Part shown: piece after piece, positions 55,378 through 64,000 of the stretch
Layout of the letters: each line of letters starts with the position of its first letter
Numbering within the stretch: position 1 is the stretch's first letter
Assembly (NCBI RefSeq): GCF_033095805.1
Contig: NZ_CP109901.1
Span: forward strand, 558,001-622,000
Length of the DNA: 64,000 nt
Direction of reading: 5' to 3'
Source: Serratia sp. UGAL515B_01
GTDB lineage: Bacteria > Pseudomonadota > Gammaproteobacteria > Enterobacterales > Enterobacteriaceae
The notes under the pieces: model-generated
Seen by the model: only the letters and a program-made list of their open reading frames with translations
Told to the model about the DNA's origin: nothing
Database searches by the model: none
Program-made: the position numbers and the translations under genes

Positions 55378-56382
55378 GTGAAACTGGATGAAATCGCGCG
55401 TCTCGCAGGCGTTTCGCGCACTACGGCCAGTTATGTCATCAATGGCAAAGCGAAGCAATATCGTGTCAGTGATAAAACCGTCGAGAAAGTGATGGCCGTA
55501 GTCAGGGAACACAACTATCACCCAAATGCTGTCGCTGCTGGGTTGCGTGCAGGCCGCACAAGATCAATCGGTTTGGTGATACCTGATCTTGAAAATACCA
55601 GTTACACGCGTATTGCCAATTATCTCGAACGTCAGGCACGTCAACGAGGTTATCAACTGCTTATTGCCTGTTCTGAAGATCAATCGGACAATGAGATGCG
55701 TTGCGTTGAACATCTACTGCAGCGCCAGGTTGATGCGATCATTGTTTCAACAGCACTACCGCCTGAACATCCTTTCTATCAACGCTGGGCCAACGATCCG
55801 TTCCCGATTATTGCATTGGATCGTGCCCTAGATCGTGAGCATTTTATCAGCGTCGTTGGTTCCGATCAGGAGGACTCATTTGCTCTTGCACAGGAACTTC
55901 GCGGCTTCCCGGCTAAATCGGTGCTGTATCTTGGTGCTCTGCCTGAACTTTCAGTCAGCTTCCTTCGTGAACAGGGTTTTCGTCAGGCTTGGCAGGATGA
56001 TGAACGCCAGGTGGATTATCTCTATGCTAACAGCTACGAGCGTGATGCTGCGGGTATTCTGTTTGCCGAATGGCTAAAAACACATCCTATGCCGCAGGCG
56101 CTATTTACCACGTCTTTTTCTCTGTTACAGGGGGTAATGGATGTGACGCTTAAACAATATGGACGTTTGCCGGCAGATTTAGCCATTGCTACTTTTGGTG
56201 ATCATGAGTTACTTGATTTCCTTGAGTGTCCGGTGCTCGCTGTGGCGCAGCGCCATCGTGATGTTGCTGAAAGGGTGCTTGAACTCGTGCTTGCCAGTCT
56301 TGACGAACCGCATAAGCCTAAAGCAGGTCTGACGCGTATTCGTCGCAATTTATTCCGCCGCGGAAGTTTGAGTCGAAAATAA
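55378..56382 (+). CDS. cra: Catabolite repressor/activator Cra (FruR)
   Basis: Cra is a LacI-family regulator controlling the direction of carbon flow, released from DNA by fructose-1-phosphate or fructose-1,6-bisphosphate. The 334-residue protein has an N-terminal helix-turn-helix ([20 protein letters not shown]) followed by the hinge region and a periplasmic-binding-like effector domain ([39 protein letters not shown]). It matches E. coli Cra (334 aa). The start codon is GTG, as in E. coli. It is monocistronic before the long gap to mraZ. Confidence 0.97.
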   Translation: MKLDEIARLAGVSRTTASYVINGKAKQYRVSDKTVEKVMAVVREHNYHPNAVAAGLRAGRTRSIGLVIPDLENTSYTRIANYLERQARQRGYQLLIACSEDQSDNEMRCVEHLLQRQVDAIIVSTALPPEHPFYQRWANDPFPIIALDRALDREHFISVVGSDQEDSFALAQELRGFPAKSVLYLGALPELSVSFLREQGFRQAWQDDERQVDYLYANSYERDAAGILFAEWLKTHPMPQALFTTSFSLLQGVMDVTLKQYGRLPADLAIATFGDHELLDFLECPVLAVAQRHRDVAERVLELVLASLDEPHKPKAGLTRIRRNLFRRGSLSRK

Positions 56383-57264
56383 ATCAAAAGGGGGGTGTTT
56401 TGTATGTATGCCCCTCATTCTGAAGCACGTCTCTGAGTGTGGCGAAAGTCGCGTTCAACTCACAAACTGTAAGCGCTAACAGCTTGTCATCAAGGCAAAA
56501 ATCAGAGAAGCGTTTTTCTTAAACTCTATAGCGTTAATGTTCTTTTATGTATAAAAGTAGTTAAATACTCTGCTATAAGCACTTTGCCATTTTTATATTT
56601 TACTTTTAATCAAGGAGTCACCTTATTTTTTACCGTTTGCTTGAGTTTCATCCTGCTTGATGAAGGAGAAAACCAATAAATTAAGAATGATCTTTTTATT
56701 TAACTCATTTAAAACAATGTGTTATGGTGTTTTCTTTGTTTTATGATTCTTATGACACCGTTAATGGGAATACTCTTAAATTTGCTGAGTTCCTGAGATT
56801 AATTGTAAACGGGTGTTTTGGAAAAAATCTTGCCAGCTAGATTTAAATTGTATTGCATGGTAAGCCATCTCCAAATGGTGTAATTTTACGCGTGTTTTTT
56901 AAAGAGATAATTGAAGTAAAATAGTGCGTAGTAAGTCGCCAAGTCCTCATTATGCTCATTAAGTCAATGGGTTATGACATTCAAGCTCAAATGAACTAAC
57001 CAAGGTTAAGCCTTTTTCCAATGCGGATTTAAACAGGTGGTCATCTGTGATTGCTATGTTGAAAAGTGAGACTTGTGTGGCAGAAGGAAGTCATTGAGTT
57101 ATTTAATCGTCAATTTTGATGGTTTTGTTCTCATTTTTCTCGATTGTAAAATAATCCTCTTTAATCATGGTGTTATTTTTTATTTATTAAATAAATAAAG
57201 TTCCTTTCGTGAGTTCGTTCGCAAAATGACTAGAGAAATATTGCCTAACCGATCTTTCTCTGGC

Positions 57265-57294
57265 TTGACAAGGTTTTCATACCCTCCGTAAACT
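57265..57294 (+). promoter_or_regulatory. Pmra promoter of the division/cell-wall cluster
   Basis: A consensus -35 TTGACA at 57265-57270 and TAAACT at 57289-57294 (18-bp spacer) lie directly upstream of the MraZ repeats. It is the expected main promoter of the mraZ-to-murein gene cluster. Confidence 0.75.
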
Positions 57295-57302
57295 CCATGT
57301 GT

Positions 57303-57332
57303 GTGGGAAATTGTGGTGTAAAGTGGTGAAAA
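57303..57332 (+). promoter_or_regulatory. MraZ operator: three 10-bp GTGG repeats
   Basis: Three repeats spaced exactly 10 bases, GTGGGAAATT, GTGGTGTAAA and GTGGTGAAAA, start at 57303, 57313 and 57323. MraZ of E. coli binds such TGG(G/T)-N5 repeats just upstream of its own gene and represses the operon. Confidence 0.85.
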
Positions 57333-57356
57333 AAGTCACCAGGGAGTAGCTCAGGC

Positions 57357-57815
57357 ATGTTCCGTGGAGCAACGATGGTTAACCTCGACAGTAAAGGTCG
57401 GCTTGCTGTACCTACCCGCTACCGGGATTTACTGAATGAGGAATCGCAAGGTCAAATGGTTTGCACCATTGATCTCCATCAGCCCTGCCTACTGCTTTAC
57501 CCGTTACCCCAATGGGAAATCATTGAGCAAAAATTATCTCGTCTGTCGAGCATGAATCCCGCTGAGCGCCGTGTTCAACGCTTACTTTTAGGGCATGCCA
57601 GCGAGTGTCAGATGGATAGTGCCGGTCGGTTGCTGTTAGCCAGTACGCTGCGCCAACATGCCGGGCTTACCAAAGAAGTGATGCTGGTTGGGCAGTTCAA
57701 CAAGTTTGAACTGTGGGATGAACAGACCTGGTATCAACAAGTCAAGGATGATATCGACGCTGAACAGTCCACTCAGCAACCATTGTCTGAGCGGCTACAG
57801 GATTTGTCATTATAA
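57357..57815 (+). CDS. mraZ: Transcriptional regulator MraZ
   Basis: MraZ is a ring-forming AbrB-like DNA-binding protein that represses the mra/dcw cluster. The 152-residue protein has two AbrB/SpoVT folds, each with a DxxGRL-type motif: [12 protein letters not shown] near residue 10 and [12 protein letters not shown] near residue 84. Length equals E. coli MraZ. The operator repeats lie just upstream of the gene, and rsmH starts 2 bases after its stop. Confidence 0.97.
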   Translation: MFRGATMVNLDSKGRLAVPTRYRDLLNEESQGQMVCTIDLHQPCLLLYPLPQWEIIEQKLSRLSSMNPAERRVQRLLLGHASECQMDSAGRLLLASTLRQHAGLTKEVMLVGQFNKFELWDEQTWYQQVKDDIDAEQSTQQPLSERLQDLSL

Positions 57816-57817
57816 GC

Positions 57818-58759
57818 ATGCAGCAAAACTATAAGCATACAACCGTCCTGTTGGATGAGGCCGTCAATGGCCTTAACATTCGCAGTAATGGAATATACAT
57901 CGACGGTACTTTTGGTCGCGGTGGCCATTCTCGTTTGATTCTGTCTCAACTGGGGCCAGAAGGGCGCCTGTTGGCAATTGATCGTGATCCGCAGGCAATT
58001 GCTGCGGCTCAGTCTATTGAAGATCCGCGTTTTACTATCATACACGGTCCGTTTTCTGAGCTATCACACTACGCACAGGAGCGTGGTTTGGTTGGTAAAA
58101 TCGACGGTGTTCTGCTCGATCTTGGTGTTTCGTCCCCTCAGTTGGATGACGCTGAGCGGGGGTTTTCCTTCATGCGTGATGGCCCGCTGGATATGCGCAT
58201 GGATCCTTCTAGTGGCCAATCAGCCTCTCAATGGCTGATGAAAGCTGAGGCGGATGACATTGCTTGGGTTCTGAAAACTTTCGGTGAAGAGCGTTTTGCC
58301 AAACGTATTGCTCGCGCCATTGTAGAAAGGAACCTTGCGCAACCGATGACGCGTACCAAGGAACTGGCTGATTTAATCGCTAATGCCAGCCCGGTCCGTG
58401 AAAAACATAAGCATCCAGCAACGCGCAGTTTCCAGGCGATCCGTATCTATATCAACAGCGAACTCGAAGAGATCGAACGTGCCCTTGATGGCGCACTGGC
58501 GATACTGGCCCCACAGGGGCGCCTATCGATTATCAGTTTCCATTCGCTTGAAGATCGCATCGTCAAACGTTTTATGCGTCATCACAGCCGTGGCGCACAG
58601 GTTCCAGCGGGTATTCCGCTAACAGAGGCACAGCTTCGTGAGATGGGGGGGCGCACACTAAAAGCATTGGGCAAAATGATGCCTTCTGAAACTGAGGTTG
58701 CGGAAAACCCACGTGCTCGCAGCTCAGTGCTACGTATAGCAGAGAGGATGCCAGTGTGA
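57818..58759 (+). CDS. rsmH: 16S rRNA (cytosine1402-N4)-methyltransferase
   Basis: RsmH (MraW) methylates N4 of C1402 in 16S rRNA at the P site. The 313-residue protein has the SAM-binding motif [20 protein letters not shown] near residue 28, [20 protein letters not shown] and [21 protein letters not shown]. coli RsmH also has 313 residues. The GTG start of ftsL overlaps its stop. Confidence 0.97.
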   Translation: MQQNYKHTTVLLDEAVNGLNIRSNGIYIDGTFGRGGHSRLILSQLGPEGRLLAIDRDPQAIAAAQSIEDPRFTIIHGPFSELSHYAQERGLVGKIDGVLLDLGVSSPQLDDAERGFSFMRDGPLDMRMDPSSGQSASQWLMKAEADDIAWVLKTFGEERFAKRIARAIVERNLAQPMTRTKELADLIANASPVREKHKHPATRSFQAIRIYINSELEEIERALDGALAILAPQGRLSIISFHSLEDRIVKRFMRHHSRGAQVPAGIPLTEAQLREMGGRTLKALGKMMPSETEVAENPRARSSVLRIAERMPV

Positions 58760-59073
58760 TTGGCGAGCGTCACAGCTTAGTCGGCGTTATTGGCGGTGAT
58801 TTGCTGCGTAATGGCAAGATCCCGCTGATTCTTTTGCTGGCCGCGCTGGTTTCCGCTGTTTTTGTGGTGACGACGGCGCATCGAACGCGCTTGTTGACAG
58901 CTGAACGTGAGCAGCTTGTTTTAGAGAGGGATGCGCTGGATATCGAATGGCGAAACCTGATTTTGGAAGAGAACGCGCTTGGCGATCATAGTCGTGTAGA
59001 ACAAGTCGCCATCGAGAAGTTACACATGCAGCACGTTGATGCCTCACAGGAAAATATCATCGTCAAACCATAA
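58756..59073 (+). CDS. ftsL: Cell division protein FtsL
   Basis: FtsL is a bitopic division protein that forms a complex with FtsB and FtsQ to activate septal wall synthesis by FtsWI. The 105-residue protein has a short cytoplasmic tail, a membrane helix ([20 protein letters not shown], about residues 22-41) and a periplasmic coiled coil ([20 protein letters not shown]). E. coli FtsL has 121 residues, with a longer cytoplasmic tail. The GTG at 58756 overlaps the rsmH stop as GTGTGA. Confidence 0.93.
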   Translation: MIGERHSLVGVIGGDLLRNGKIPLILLLAALVSAVFVVTTAHRTRLLTAEREQLVLERDALDIEWRNLILEENALGDHSRVEQVAIEKLHMQHVDASQENIIVKP

Positions 59074-59116
59074 ATGATTTAGCCGAAATAACGACACGGA
59101 GCAAAAAGAGAAACGC

Positions 59117-60880
59117 ATGAAAGCAGTACGGCCAGGTAAGCTCAAACGTCAGGAAGATCAAGCCAGCTTTGTCAGCTGGCGTTTTGCGCTGTTGTGTGGC
59201 TGTATTTTACTGGCGTTGGGGGGACTCATCGTGCGTATGGCTTATCTGCAGGTAATCAATCCTGAACGACTGGTAAAAGAAGGTGATATGCGTTCATTAC
59301 GCGTACAGGAGGTCCCTACTGCACGCGGCATGATCAGTGACCGAGCAGGGCGCCCACTGGCCGTGAGTGTCCCGGTGAATGCCGTTTGGGCAGATCCGAA
59401 AGAACTAAACGAGCATGGTGGGATCACGCTGGATTCGCGTTGGAAGGCGCTTTCTGAAGCGTTGGAAATTCCGTTTGATCAGCTCTCGAATCGAATTAAT
59501 GCCAATCCGAAAGGGCGGTTTATTTACCTTGCACGCCAGGTTAACCCGGCAATAGGTGACTACGTCCATAAGCTGAAGCTGCCAGGGATCTACCTAAGTC
59601 AGGAATCTCGGCGTTATTACCCCGCAGGGCAAGTAACCTCTCATATTATTGGTGTGACTAATATCGATGGTGAAGGAATTGAAGGGGTTGAAAAGAGCTT
59701 TGATCGCTGGCTGACAGGTCAACCCGGTGAACGCATTGTACGTAAAGACCGTTACGGTCGTGTCATCGAGGATATTTCTTCCGTGGACAGCCAGGCGGCG
59801 CATAATCTGGCATTGAGCATTGATGAACGTTTGCAAGCCTTGGTTTACCGGGAGCTGAGCAATGCAGTGGCTTTCAACAAGGCGGAGTCCGGTACTGCCG
59901 TGCTGGTGGATGTCAATACCGGCGAAGTATTAGCGATGGCCAATAGCCCCTCGTACAACCCAAACAATATGATGGATACGCCAAAAGACACCATGCGTAA
60001 CCGTGCCATAACCGATATTTTTGAACCTGGTTCCACAGTGAAGCCGATGGTGGTAATGACGGCATTGCAGCATGGCGTGGTGAAAGAAAACAGCGTGCTC
60101 AATACCATCCCTTACCGCATTAACGGCCATGAGATTAAAGACGTGGCACGTTATTCGGAACTGACCATTACTGGGATCTTGCAGAAGTCGAGTAACGTCG
60201 GCGTTTCAAAGCTGGCGTTAGCGATGCCATCCTCAGCGTTAGTAGATACTTACTCACGTTTTGGGCTGGGAAAAGCGACCAATTTGGGGCTGGTCGGAGA
60301 AAGCAGTGGCTTATACCCAAAAAAACAACGGTGGTCTGACATAGAGAGGGCCACCTTCTCTTTCGGCTATGGGCTAATGGTAACACCGTTACAGTTAGCG
60401 CGAGTCTACGCAACGATCGGCAGTTTGGGCATATATCGCCCACTATCGATCACTAAAGTCGATCCTCCGGTTGCCGGGGAGCGAATCTTCCCTGAGCCAA
60501 TAGTACGCACGGTGGTGCATATGATGGAGAGCGTCGCCTTACCTGGCGGTGGGGGTGTGAAAGCTGCCATTAAGGGTTACCGCATTGCGATTAAGACTGG
60601 TACAGCAAAGAAAGTCGGACCGGATGGTAAATACGTCAACAGATATATCGCTTATACTGCTGGCGTAGCGCCTGCCAGCCAACCGCGTTTTGCTTTGGTA
60701 GTGGTCATTAATGACCCACAAGGTGAAAGCTATTACGGCGGTGCGATCTCTGCACCGGTGTTCGGTGCCATTATGGGAGGCGTGCTACGGATCATGAATA
60801 TTGAGCCAGATGCGCTGCCTGCCGGTGACAAAAGCGAATTAGTCATAAACAGTAAAGAGGGTTCAGGTGGCAGATCGTAA
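59117..60880 (+). CDS. ftsI: Septal peptidoglycan transpeptidase FtsI (PBP3)
   Basis: FtsI is the class B penicillin-binding protein that cross-links septal peptidoglycan. The 587-residue protein has a membrane anchor (about residues 23-43), a pedestal domain and the transpeptidase domain with S306 in EPGSTVKP, the SSN motif at 358-360 and KTG at 493-495. E. coli FtsI has 588 residues. murE begins 14 bases before its stop. Confidence 0.97.
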   Translation: MKAVRPGKLKRQEDQASFVSWRFALLCGCILLALGGLIVRMAYLQVINPERLVKEGDMRSLRVQEVPTARGMISDRAGRPLAVSVPVNAVWADPKELNEHGGITLDSRWKALSEALEIPFDQLSNRINANPKGRFIYLARQVNPAIGDYVHKLKLPGIYLSQESRRYYPAGQVTSHIIGVTNIDGEGIEGVEKSFDRWLTGQPGERIVRKDRYGRVIEDISSVDSQAAHNLALSIDERLQALVYRELSNAVAFNKAESGTAVLVDVNTGEVLAMANSPSYNPNNMMDTPKDTMRNRAITDIFEPGSTVKPMVVMTALQHGVVKENSVLNTIPYRINGHEIKDVARYSELTITGILQKSSNVGVSKLALAMPSSALVDTYSRFGLGKATNLGLVGESSGLYPKKQRWSDIERATFSFGYGLMVTPLQLARVYATIGSLGIYRPLSITKVDPPVAGERIFPEPIVRTVVHMMESVALPGGGGVKAAIKGYRIAIKTGTAKKVGPDGKYVNRYIAYTAGVAPASQPRFALVVVINDPQGESYYGGAISAPVFGAIMGGVLRIMNIEPDALPAGDKSELVINSKEGSGGRS

Positions 60881-62354
60881 TTTGCGCGATTTACTCGCTC
60901 CGTGGGTGCCATCAGCACCCGAGCGCAGGCTTAGGGAAATGATATTAGACAGCCGTATCGCGGCTGCCGGGGATCTGTTTTTAGCCGTTGTTGGGCATCA
61001 GACGGACGGACGCCAGTATATTCCGCAAGCCATCGCACAAGGTGTTGCTGCTGTTATCGCTGAGGCTGAAGGGCTGGCAGAAGACGGTAAAGTCTGTGAA
61101 CTGCATGGCGTGCCAGTGATCTACTTGAACCAGCTCAATCAGCGTCTTTCTGCTTTGGCTGGGCGTTTTTATCATCAGCCTGCAGAACGCCTTAGTTTGA
61201 TTGGCGTTACGGGTACCAATGGTAAAACCACTACGACACAATTGCTGGCGCAATGGAGTGAACTGCTGGGTGAGAAAGCGGCTGTAATGGGAACAGTCGG
61301 CAACGGGCTGCTGGATCAAATTTGCCCAACAGAAAATACTACCGGTTCAGCGGTAGATATTCAGCATATCCTGCATGACCTTACGGAGCTTGGGGCAACC
61401 TTTGCCGCAATGGAAGTCTCTTCACATGGTCTGGTGCAGCACAGAGTAGCTGCTTTACCGTTTGTTGCTGCTGTATTTACCAATTTGAGCCGTGATCATC
61501 TGGATTACCATGGTGATATGGCCAGCTACGAAGCAGCGAAATGGTCATTGTTTGCTAATCATGACGTCGGGCACGCAATCATCAATGCTGATGATGAAGT
61601 CGGACGGCGCTGGTTGGCAAAATTACCGGATGCAGTTGCTGTCACTATGCAAGATAATTCGTTGCCTGATTGCAGCGGGCGTTGGTTGAAAACAATTGCG
61701 GTGAACTATCACGATAACGGCGCAACCGTTCACTTTAGCTCAAGTTGGGGTGAGGGTGAAATTGAAAGTCGTCTGATGGGGGCGTTCAACGTCAGTAACC
61801 TGCTTCTTGCCCTGGCAACACTGTTATCACTCGGTTATTCGTTGGATGAACTGGTTAAAACCGCCAATCAATTACAGCCCGTTTGTGGCCGTATGGAAGT
61901 ATTCAATGCCCCTGGTAAACCGACCGTTGTAGTAGATTATGCCCATACCCCCGATGCGCTAGAAAAAGCCCTCGAAGCGGCTCGCCTGCATTGTCAGGGA
62001 GAGCTTTGGTGTGTGTTTGGCTGTGGAGGCGATCGTGACAAAGGTAAGCGCCCACTTATGGGAGGGATTGCCGAGCAGTTTGCTGACCGTGTAGTCGTGA
62101 CAGACGATAACCCCCGTACTGAAGATCCACAGTCGATCATCAAAGATATTCTGACCGGGTTGCTGGATTCGGGGCGTGTGCAGGTGATCCATGGACGTGC
62201 AGAGGCCGTTACCAGTGCTATTATGCAGGCAAAAGAACAAGATGTGGTTTTGGTGGCGGGAAAAGGTCACGAGGATTACCAATTAGTGGGTAACCGCCGA
62301 TTAGATTACTCTGATCGGACTACTGTCGCACGGTTGTTGGGAGGTGTGGCATGA
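60867..62354 (+). CDS. murE: UDP-MurNAc-tripeptide synthetase MurE
   Basis: MurE adds meso-diaminopimelate to UDP-MurNAc-L-Ala-D-Glu. The 495-residue protein has the ATP-binding loop [13 protein letters not shown] at about residues 113-125, [14 protein letters not shown] and, near residue 413, the DNPR motif that selects meso-diaminopimelate over lysine. This fits a Gram-negative cell wall. E. coli MurE has 495 residues. The GTG start at 60867 lies inside ftsI, and murF overlaps by 4 bases. Confidence 0.97.
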   Translation: MADRNLRDLLAPWVPSAPERRLREMILDSRIAAAGDLFLAVVGHQTDGRQYIPQAIAQGVAAVIAEAEGLAEDGKVCELHGVPVIYLNQLNQRLSALAGRFYHQPAERLSLIGVTGTNGKTTTTQLLAQWSELLGEKAAVMGTVGNGLLDQICPTENTTGSAVDIQHILHDLTELGATFAAMEVSSHGLVQHRVAALPFVAAVFTNLSRDHLDYHGDMASYEAAKWSLFANHDVGHAIINADDEVGRRWLAKLPDAVAVTMQDNSLPDCSGRWLKTIAVNYHDNGATVHFSSSWGEGEIESRLMGAFNVSNLLLALATLLSLGYSLDELVKTANQLQPVCGRMEVFNAPGKPTVVVDYAHTPDALEKALEAARLHCQGELWCVFGCGGDRDKGKRPLMGGIAEQFADRVVVTDDNPRTEDPQSIIKDILTGLLDSGRVQVIHGRAEAVTSAIMQAKEQDVVLVAGKGHEDYQLVGNRRLDYSDRTTVARLLGGVA

Positions 62355-63712
62355 TCTCTGTCTCAATTAAGGCGTTGGCCGATATATTGGGCGCTGAATT
62401 GCTCGGCGCTGATTGCCAACTTACTGAAGTGACAACGGATACGCGGCAGATCACTACGGGTTGTCTGTTTGTTGCGCTTAAAGGCGAACGTTTTGATGCG
62501 CATGATTTTGCCGCTGATGCTGTTGACTCAGGTGCCGGTGCACTCCTGGTAAGTAAGCGCTTATTGGTGGATGTGCCACAACTGATTGTAAAAGACACTC
62601 GCCTTGCCTTGGGTCTGCTTGGTGCATGGGTACGCCAGCAGGTACCCGCTAAAGTTGTGGCGCTGACCGGTTCATCGGGCAAAACCTCGGTGAAGGAAAT
62701 GACAGCCTCAATTTTGCGCGAGTGCGGCAATGTTCTGCACACCGCCGGTAATTTCAATAACGACATTGGCGTACCGCTGACGTTGCTTCGTCTAGAGCCG
62801 CAGCACGATTTTGCCGTCATTGAGTTGGGGGCGAATCATATTGGTGAAATTGCCTATACCACCTCGTTGACGCAACCGCAGAGTGCGCTAGTAAATAATC
62901 TGGCAGCCGCACATCTAGAGGGTTTCGGCTCACTGGCTGGTGTCGCTCAGGCTAAAGGAGAGATTTATTCTGGTTTGCCTGCGAACGGTATTGCAATTAT
63001 CAATGCCGATAGTAATGACCAGCCAGGCTGGAGGGTGCAATTAGAGGGTAAAAAAGCCTGGCGCTTCTCGCTGCAGGCAAATGAAGCAGTCGATTTCTAT
63101 GCCAGCGATGTACAAGTGAAAGGGGGACAAACTCATTTTACTCTGCATAGCCCGTTCGGAATGATGGCGATCGTATTGCCGCTACCGGGACGCCATAACG
63201 TTGCTAATGCGTTGGCAGCTGCAGCGCTGGCGATGTCGGTTGGTGCATCACTTGAAGCGGTAAGCGCTGGATTAAAACAACTTCAAGCCGTACCGGGGCG
63301 ATTATTCCCCATTGTGTTGGCAGAAGACAAGTTATTGCTGGACGACAGTTACAACGCCAATGTGGGGTCAATGAAGGCCGCTGTACAGACGTTGGCTGAG
63401 ATGCCCGGCTATCGCGTGATGGTCGTCGGCGATATGGCTGAGTTGGGGGAGGAAGCTGAAGAGTATCACCGTCAGTTGGGTGAAGCTGCTCGAGTAGCCG
63501 GTATTGATAAAGTCATCGGCGTTGGGCCATTTAGTAAAATACTGTGTTCTGCTGCCAGTAACGGCGAACATTGTCAGGACAAGACAATAGTGACCGCGCG
63601 CGTTGCGGAATTACTGTCAGCATATGCGGTAATTACCGTGTTAATTAAAGGCTCACGTAGTGCCGCAATGGAGCAGGTAGTACGCGCTTTACAGGAGAAA
63701 GCACCATGTTAG
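62351..63712 (+). CDS. murF: UDP-MurNAc-pentapeptide synthetase MurF
   Basis: MurF adds D-Ala-D-Ala to UDP-MurNAc-tripeptide, finishing the cytoplasmic peptide stem. The 453-residue protein has the P-loop [14 protein letters not shown] at about residues 104-117, [13 protein letters not shown] and [15 protein letters not shown] near the end. E. coli MurF has 452 residues. Its start overlaps murE (ATGA) and its stop overlaps the mraY start. Confidence 0.97.
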   Translation: MISVSIKALADILGAELLGADCQLTEVTTDTRQITTGCLFVALKGERFDAHDFAADAVDSGAGALLVSKRLLVDVPQLIVKDTRLALGLLGAWVRQQVPAKVVALTGSSGKTSVKEMTASILRECGNVLHTAGNFNNDIGVPLTLLRLEPQHDFAVIELGANHIGEIAYTTSLTQPQSALVNNLAAAHLEGFGSLAGVAQAKGEIYSGLPANGIAIINADSNDQPGWRVQLEGKKAWRFSLQANEAVDFYASDVQVKGGQTHFTLHSPFGMMAIVLPLPGRHNVANALAAAALAMSVGASLEAVSAGLKQLQAVPGRLFPIVLAEDKLLLDDSYNANVGSMKAAVQTLAEMPGYRVMVVGDMAELGEEAEEYHRQLGEAARVAGIDKVIGVGPFSKILCSAASNGEHCQDKTIVTARVAELLSAYAVITVLIKGSRSAAMEQVVRALQEKAPC

Positions 63713-64000
63713 TTTGGCTGTCCGAGCATTTAGTTAAATATTACTCGGGTTTCAACGTCTTTTCTTACCTGACGTTCAGAGCCATTGTCAGCCTGTTGAC
63801 TGCGCTGTTTATCTCTCTGTGGATGGGGCCAAGGGTAATCAAGCGCCTGCAGGAAATGTCATTTGGTCAGGTGGTACGCAACGACGGCCCAGAGTCACAC
63901 TTTAGTAAACGTGGTACGCCGACTATGGGCGGTATCTTGATCCTGACCTCAATTACTATTTCGGTTTTGATGTGGGCATATCCGTCGAATCCTTATGTTT
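63706..64000 (+). CDS. mraY: Phospho-N-acetylmuramoyl-pentapeptide transferase, 5' part (cut by window end)
   Basis: MraY transfers phospho-MurNAc-pentapeptide to undecaprenyl phosphate, making lipid I in the inner membrane. The first 98 codons are present, starting [20 protein letters not shown], with a membrane helix ([20 protein letters not shown]) and the conserved [20 protein letters not shown]. The complete protein is about 360 residues and continues past the right edge. Its ATG overlaps the murF stop by 7 bases. Confidence 0.96.
   Translation, partial: MLVWLSEHLVKYYSGFNVFSYLTFRAIVSLLTALFISLWMGPRVIKRLQEMSFGQVVRNDGPESHFSKRGTPTMGGILILTSITISVLMWAYPSNPYV

Larger units (their letters stand above)
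56383..57356. other. Long cra-mraZ intergenic region
   Basis: This AT-rich gap of 974 bp contains the mra promoter and MraZ sites near its right end. In the left 850 bp I see no gene, named repeat or RNA; several short hairpin-like stretches occur but none is convincing. Confidence 0.5.

Overview
The window is a chromosomal segment of a gamma-proteobacterium of the order Enterobacterales. Gene order from carB through kefFC, folA, apaHG-rsmA-pdxA-surA-lptD, djlA, rluA, rapA, polB, yabI, thiBPQ, sgrR, leuABCD, leuO, ilvIH, cra to the mra/dcw cell-division cluster is the classic 'minute 0-2' layout of Escherichia coli. Protein wording, the yjjP/yjjB pair beside kefC, and a DUF3289/DUF943 gene pair point to Serratia or a close Yersiniaceae relative. 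Several decayed genes, dispersed short repeats and an IS1 copy would suit a host-associated Serratia, but that is inference. No rRNA, tRNA or CRISPR array was seen.

Layout. 1-15.7 kb: the 3' end of carB, the KefFC potassium efflux system, a two-part ThrE-type exporter, folA, then the minus-strand apaH-apaG-rsmA-pdxA-surA-lptD series, djlA and rluA. 15.75-25.7 kb: an AT-rich accessory region between rluA and rapA, which are neighbours in E. coli. It holds a tyrosine integrase, a tandem duplication carrying two DUF3289-DUF943 gene pairs, an IS1-family element, a LysE-type exporter, a small secreted protein and an LLM flavoenzyme/arylamine N-acetyltransferase pair. 25.7-32.7 kb: rapA, polB and yabI. 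32.7-35 kb: ilvBN with its attenuator; ilvB is frameshifted. 35-38.5 kb: thiBPQ under a TPP riboswitch; thiP is frameshifted at a G9 tract. 38.5-41 kb: sgrR, a candidate sgrS RNA and a ruined setA. 41-47.6 kb: a DASS anion transporter and leuABCD with its leader peptide. 48.7-55 kb: leuO, an acyl-CoA synthetase and ilvIH. 55-64 kb: cra, then mraZ-rsmH-ftsL-ftsI-murE-murF-mraY, cut by the window end.

How the genes fit together. Branched-chain amino-acid synthesis is strongly represented: two acetolactate synthases (ilvBN broken, ilvIH intact), the whole leucine operon with attenuation, and leuO. Outer-membrane biogenesis (surA, lptD) and septal peptidoglycan synthesis (ftsI, murE, murF, mraY) are complete within the window limits. 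Four copies of a roughly 180-270 bp repeat with inverted ends near TAGGCTGTGTCCCTTAA sit only in intergenic gaps.

The most interesting accessory item is the duplicated integrase-tail/DUF3289/DUF943 cassette. In it the DUF3289 proteins share nearly identical ends but differ in the centre, and each is translationally overlapped with its own, more divergent, single-membrane-segment DUF943 partner. This arrangement resembles effector/immunity pairs, but function is not shown by the sequence.
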